From contig DFHD01000115.1 of assembly GCA_002372545.1 (NCBI GenBank), positions 80,604 to 89,559 on the forward strand: a stretch of DNA of 8,956 nucleotides, in the 5' to 3' direction. Position numbers and translations under genes: made by a program. The notes beneath the pieces are model-generated. The model ran no database searches and had not been told where the DNA came from. It was given only the letters and a program-made list of their open reading frames with translations. The stretch comes from Lachnospiraceae bacterium UBA3732. GTDB lineage: Bacteria; Bacillota; Clostridia; Lachnospirales; Lachnospiraceae. Below, one piece after another: positions 5,798 to 8,956 of the stretch (the stretch's first letter is position 1; each line of letters starts with the position of its first letter).

Positions 5798-8301
5798 TCT
5801 TATTAGAGACGCAAAAGGAAGAATTTAACCGGCTGCGGGACATCAGAATCTTTGGTAAGGAGACCGGCGAGGAAAAGTTTAACGGTGATATCCTTTATCT
5901 GGGACTCGGCGGAATGGGCCGGAAGGTTGTTACGGCGCTGAAAAAGATGCTCCGGGACAGAATCCATCATGAAGATAATATCCACTTTATGATGATCGAC
6001 TCCGATATCCCCGAGATGGAAGAAACCATTAAAAACAGTATGGATGGCGACGGTCTGAACGCGCTGGAGGTTGCCAGCATATACCGTCCGAATCTGGAGA
6101 ATATCTTTGAAACCGGCGTGGACGGGCAGCCTGTTCAGGCAACCCTCTGCCGCTGGATGCGGCCCGATTTTCCGCATCTGAACATCGGTACGGACGGGGC
6201 AAAGGGAAACCGGCAGATCGGCCGGCTTATGTTCTCCAACGCCTATGAGGATATGCGTCTGATCCTTTTCGAAAAGCTGGATGAGGTGCATAAGAAGTCT
6301 GCTACAGGCAGAATGGATGTGATCTTGGTCTGCGGCACCAGCGGCGGAACGGGAAGCGGTATCCTGGGCGATGTGGCCTACAATATCCGCGCCTATGCAA
6401 AGTCCAAACGCTGGGAGAATTTCCGGATTGGCGGATGTCTTCTTACTCCGGATGTTCTCTTCGGTAATTCGGATATTGACTCGGATGTTGAAAAGAAACA
6501 GCTGATGCTGGCCAATGGCTACGCTACCCTGAAGGAGGTATCCGAATGGATGCGTCTGAAGGATACGGATCAGAATTATGTATTTGAGAGCAATGCCAGA
6601 AGGCTCAGCATTAAAGAAAACATTTTCGATTCCTGCATTCTCTGCAGCGGACGGAAGGACGCGCAGGGCTATGTGCCTGAGAATATCATCTGCAGCGATG
6701 TGGCGTATTTCCTCACCAAGATGGTGCAGTATAAGTATATCGGCTCCAATGACATCTATGCGGAGGAGGGGCGCCAGCTGCTCAGGGACTTCTTCTTCCG
6801 GAAAAGCGAAAAGGGCGGCTTCAAGGTAGCCAATCAGTCGGATTATAAGATTCCCGTGCCGGAGATTGAGAATATCTGTGAGTATGATATCTTCAAGGAG
6901 GCTTATGAAAAGCTGCATGAACCGGCTGTCGGCGGAGAGACTGCCGACCGGGATATGCAGGAAACCTTCGGTGAGATCCGGGAATTCCTTTCCGGGCAGG
7001 CCGGGGATGATATCAATCTTCCGCTGAACGATCTGATCCGTCCGGGGCAGTTCAGCCGTCCGGCATATAAGGATATCAAGAAGCGAAGGGATACGCTCAG
7101 AACCGACCTTCCCAGAAAGCTTTCTGTTTTTGAACAGAACGTTCCTGTGGCTGTAAAAACACTGAAGAATAAGATCAACCAGAATCTTCTGGATCATATT
7201 GATAAGTATAAAAAGCTTTATGGCCCGTTCAAGACGATCGATATTATCGGAGCAGCAGGCTTCGGCCACTGCGAGACCGATTCCGGCATGATCCGGGAGC
7301 TGATCTCTCTGGAACAGATGATGCAGAATTATCAGCCGGCGGGCAATTTCGAGCGGGTGATCGACTCGATCCAGGATATTGTGGCCAAGCGGTTTTTTGC
7401 TTTCCCGGCGGCCAAGAGGGAGACGGAGAACGGTTACTTCGATGCCTCCATCAAGAATGCGCTGGAAAAGGAGCGGACCATGCTCATTACCGGCATGAAC
7501 GATCAGGATATCTTTGGCGACCTGATCCGTCAGCTCCGGACTATTGCGGAGCAGCTGGAGGAAACCTATATCCAGTTTGATACGGATCTCAGGGATTCTA
7601 TGAGCATGCTGGATGAAAACGGCCGCCGCATCACCGGATACCTGATGAAGGATGCCAAGCGTTTTGAGTTCCTGCCTGTGGATTATATTACCATTGACCG
7701 CGTAGAGCAGATGGAAAAGGGACTGATCCAGATGTACACCAGCCACGAGGCGGATATTGATGCCAGCCGGGTATTCTCCGTTAAGGAGGAGCTGGAGCAG
7801 ATCTTCAGCAATGCGCTGATCGGACTTGGCGCATATGCACCGGAGAAGCTGATCACGGCAGCCTTTTCCGATCGGGAGCAGACCCTGCAGAACCTGAACA
7901 TGATGTTTGTTGCTCCCTCCAATGAGGAGCGGAACGAGGTTATGACCCATGCGGCGAAGGCCTTTGTGGAAAGTATGTCGACCAAGAATAAGATGAAACA
8001 GCTTTGCCAGCTCAGCGAGAACGGCAAAGCGATGCTGGTCAATAAGCTGTATGTATCGCTTCCGGATGCTATGCCTTACTTCGGTGCGGCGCTGAAGGAA
8101 ACCATGATGCAGGAACCCTACAATATCCGCGAGCGGCGGATCACCACCAACAGTGGTGAGCTGGTCATGTCGGTGGATGAGATGTACACCGGCGTGGAGG
8201 TGGATAACCTGGCGTGTGCACAGGATATGCAGATAGCCTACGGCGTGGTCAGCCAGCTGGCTTACATTGGTCTTTCCACCGGGGATATCCCCCTGACGTA
8301 G
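5794..8301 (+). CDS. Tubulin/FtsZ-superfamily-like GTP-binding protein (Tubulin_2-like)
   Basis: This large soluble protein of 835 residues has an N-terminal tubulin/FtsZ-like nucleotide-binding domain (about 30-330). Visible signs are a glycine-rich first loop LGLGGMG (36-42) after a hydrophobic strand, a second strand ending in MMIDSD (66-71), and the tubulin signature loop CGTSGGTGSG (180-189), in which GGTGSG matches the [SAG]GGTG[SAT]G pattern. LANGYATLKEVSEWM (239-253) may be the start of helix H7, with N241 as a possible guanine contact. I cannot find a clear T7 catalytic loop (NxDxxE/D), so self-activated GTP hydrolysis and polymerisation are not assured. The C-terminal part of about 500 residues is mostly charged helix with no membrane segment and no domain I recognise. 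Ribosome binding site GGAGGAG (5782-5788) lies 5 bases before the ATG; an in-frame TTG at 5761 is less likely. The biological role is unknown; family members elsewhere have been proposed to act in membrane remodelling. Confidence 0.8.
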   Translation: MILLETQKEEFNRLRDIRIFGKETGEEKFNGDILYLGLGGMGRKVVTALKKMLRDRIHHEDNIHFMMIDSDIPEMEETIKNSMDGDGLNALEVASIYRPNLENIFETGVDGQPVQATLCRWMRPDFPHLNIGTDGAKGNRQIGRLMFSNAYEDMRLILFEKLDEVHKKSATGRMDVILVCGTSGGTGSGILGDVAYNIRAYAKSKRWENFRIGGCLLTPDVLFGNSDIDSDVEKKQLMLANGYATLKEVSEWMRLKDTDQNYVFESNARRLSIKENIFDSCILCSGRKDAQGYVPENIICSDVAYFLTKMVQYKYIGSNDIYAEEGRQLLRDFFFRKSEKGGFKVANQSDYKIPVPEIENICEYDIFKEAYEKLHEPAVGGETADRDMQETFGEIREFLSGQAGDDINLPLNDLIRPGQFSRPAYKDIKKRRDTLRTDLPRKLSVFEQNVPVAVKTLKNKINQNLLDHIDKYKKLYGPFKTIDIIGAAGFGHCETDSGMIRELISLEQMMQNYQPAGNFERVIDSIQDIVAKRFFAFPAAKRETENGYFDASIKNALEKERTMLITGMNDQDIFGDLIRQLRTIAEQLEETYIQFDTDLRDSMSMLDENGRRITGYLMKDAKRFEFLPVDYITIDRVEQMEKGLIQMYTSHEADIDASRVFSVKEELEQIFSNALIGLGAYAPEKLITAAFSDREQTLQNLNMMFVAPSNEERNEVMTHAAKAFVESMSTKNKMKQLCQLSENGKAMLVNKLYVSLPDAMPYFGAALKETMMQEPYNIRERRITTNSGELVMSVDEMYTGVEVDNLACAQDMQIAYGVVSQLAYIGLSTGDIPLT

Positions 8302-8497
8302 TACATCGTTCGCAAAATAACCGGACTAATGTGCCGAATGCCTCCCGGATAATGATGCTCGAAATGCTTCGACAGAGTTCAGGCAGTTTTGATACTGATG
8401 ATGAAAAAAGCGCCTTCGGAGAGTATACCGAAGACGCTTTTTATATGTGCAGGATCTTGCAGCAGATGCTGCAAAAGTATCCGGGAGCGCGTGCATG
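8302..8497. other. Convergent intergenic region
   Basis: Between the stop of the tubulin-like gene and the stop of clpB lie 196 bases. Apart from the hairpin at 8405-8442, I see no conserved motif, promoter or small gene here. Short open frames crossing this stretch have no ribosome binding site or recognisable product. Confidence 0.7.
8405..8442. terminator. Bidirectional terminator between convergent genes
   Basis: GCG-C-CTTCGG (8410-8419) pairs with CCGAAG-A-CGC (8428-8437) with one C/A mismatch and an 8-base loop. A-run 8404-8409 and T-run 8438-8442 flank the stem, so either strand yields a hairpin followed by U residues. It lies about 100 bases after the tubulin-like gene and 56 bases after the clpB stop, serving both. 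Confidence 0.92.
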
Positions 8498-8956
8498 TTA
8501 CCGGATCACAAATCCGCCGTCCGGGGCGGCATCCAGCGTAAGGGTGGAGCCGATCCCGATCTTTCCGCCGAGGATCTGTCTGGCCAGGAGCGTTTCCACA
8601 TGCTTCTGCAGATAGCGCTTCAGCGGCCGTGCACCGAATTCGGGATCGTAGCCTTCATCGATGATCCGGTCTTCAGCTTCGGGCGTTAGCTGCAGCGTGA
8701 TTTCCTTATCGGCAATCCGGCGGTTCAGATCGGCAACAAGCAGCTTCAGTATTCCTCGGATATTATCCTTTGTCAGAGGCCGGAAGAAGATCCGTTCATC
8801 AAGCCGGTTCAGGAACTCCGGCCGGAAGTGCGTTTTCAGCAGCTTCTCAATCTCTTCCTTAACTTCGTCGGAAATATCACCGGTTTCGTTTTCTGCGGCA
8901 TCCAGAAGAAGAGAGGAGCCCAGATTGGAGGTCATGATGATAATGGTGTTCTTGAA
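8498..8956 (-). CDS. clpB: ATP-dependent disaggregase ClpB, C-terminal 152 residues (partial)
   Basis: ClpB is a cytosolic AAA+ hexamer that extracts polypeptides from aggregates together with the DnaK system. Only the end of the second ATPase domain is present; the 5' part lies beyond the right edge, since full ClpB is about 860 residues. The visible part opens FKNTIIIMTSNLGS, with the sensor-1 Asn. FRPEFLNRLDE follows, containing the arginine-finger region, then FFRPLTKDNI. The sensor-2 motif lies in GYDPEFGARPLKRYLQKHVE. The tail LLARQILGGKIGIGSTLTL fits ClpB better than ClpC or ClpA, though a ClpC-type paralogue cannot be fully excluded from the fragment. It converges on the tubulin-like gene and ends before the shared terminator, so there is no reason to join it functionally to the genes on the left. 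Confidence 0.93.
   Translation of the reverse strand, partial: FKNTIIIMTSNLGSSLLLDAAENETGDISDEVKEEIEKLLKTHFRPEFLNRLDERIFFRPLTKDNIRGILKLLVADLNRRIADKEITLQLTPEAEDRIIDEGYDPEFGARPLKRYLQKHVETLLARQILGGKIGIGSTLTLDAAPDGGFVIR

Noticed and set aside
5803..7950. Very long antisense open frame (715 codons) opposite the tubulin-like gene
   Set aside because: It lacks a ribosome binding site and recognisable domains, and it mirrors the codon bias of the real gene. The plus-strand product has clear family motifs and a strong start.
8214..8689. Plus-strand open frames across the 3' end of the tubulin-like gene and clpB
   Set aside because: They run through a strong terminator and opposite clpB, with no ribosome binding site or recognisable domain.
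1..8956. Mobile element, prophage or CRISPR origin for the island
   Set aside because: No transposase, integrase, terminal inverted repeat, attachment-site duplication or repeat-spacer array was found, and base composition looks even across the genes.

Overview
The window reads as chromosomal DNA of an anaerobic Firmicute, most probably a Lachnospiraceae-type Clostridium relative. The reasons are the moderate GC content, strong AGGAG-type ribosome binding sites, near-consensus sigma-A promoters, a short diacyl-type lipoprotein, and the style of the OmpR-family two-component system and small alarmone synthetases. This is a judgement from memory of such proteins; no search was run. No rRNA, tRNA, CRISPR array, transposase or phage gene was seen.

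Layout. (1) Positions 31-585 hold a minus-strand lipoprotein gene with its own nearly perfect sigma-A promoter and a terminator hairpin that could act on both strands. (2) Positions 586-868 are a divergent intergenic region with a plus-strand extended -10 promoter preceded by phased TGTG(A/G) repeats. (3) Positions 869-3472 form an apparent operon: a small (p)ppGpp synthetase (copy A), an OmpR-family response regulator and a membrane histidine kinase. (4) Positions 3473-3766 hold phased A-tracts, a promoter and a long structured leader. (5) Positions 3767-5160 hold an AraC-family regulator overlapping by 4 bases (ATGA) a second small (p)ppGpp synthetase (copy B). (6) Positions 5225-8301 hold a Nudix hydrolase of ADP-ribose pyrophosphatase type, overlapping by 4 bases (ATGA) an 835-residue tubulin/FtsZ-superfamily-like GTPase. 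(7) A terminator usable on both strands at 8405-8442 separates this gene from the convergent 3' end of clpB, which runs off the right edge.

How the genes may work together. Two divergent paralogues of an alarmone synthetase, each co-transcribed with a regulator (a two-component system and an AraC-type protein), sit directly upstream of a Nudix hydrolase and a large tubulin-like protein. Co-orientation, short gaps and two ATGA overlaps suggest two or three adjacent transcription units. The biochemical class of each protein is fairly secure. The idea that they form one circuit, in which alarmone level, nucleotide clearance and a GTP-binding tubulin-like protein are linked, is inference from position alone. 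It is the most interesting hypothesis in the window and would stand or fall on conservation of the gene order in other genomes.
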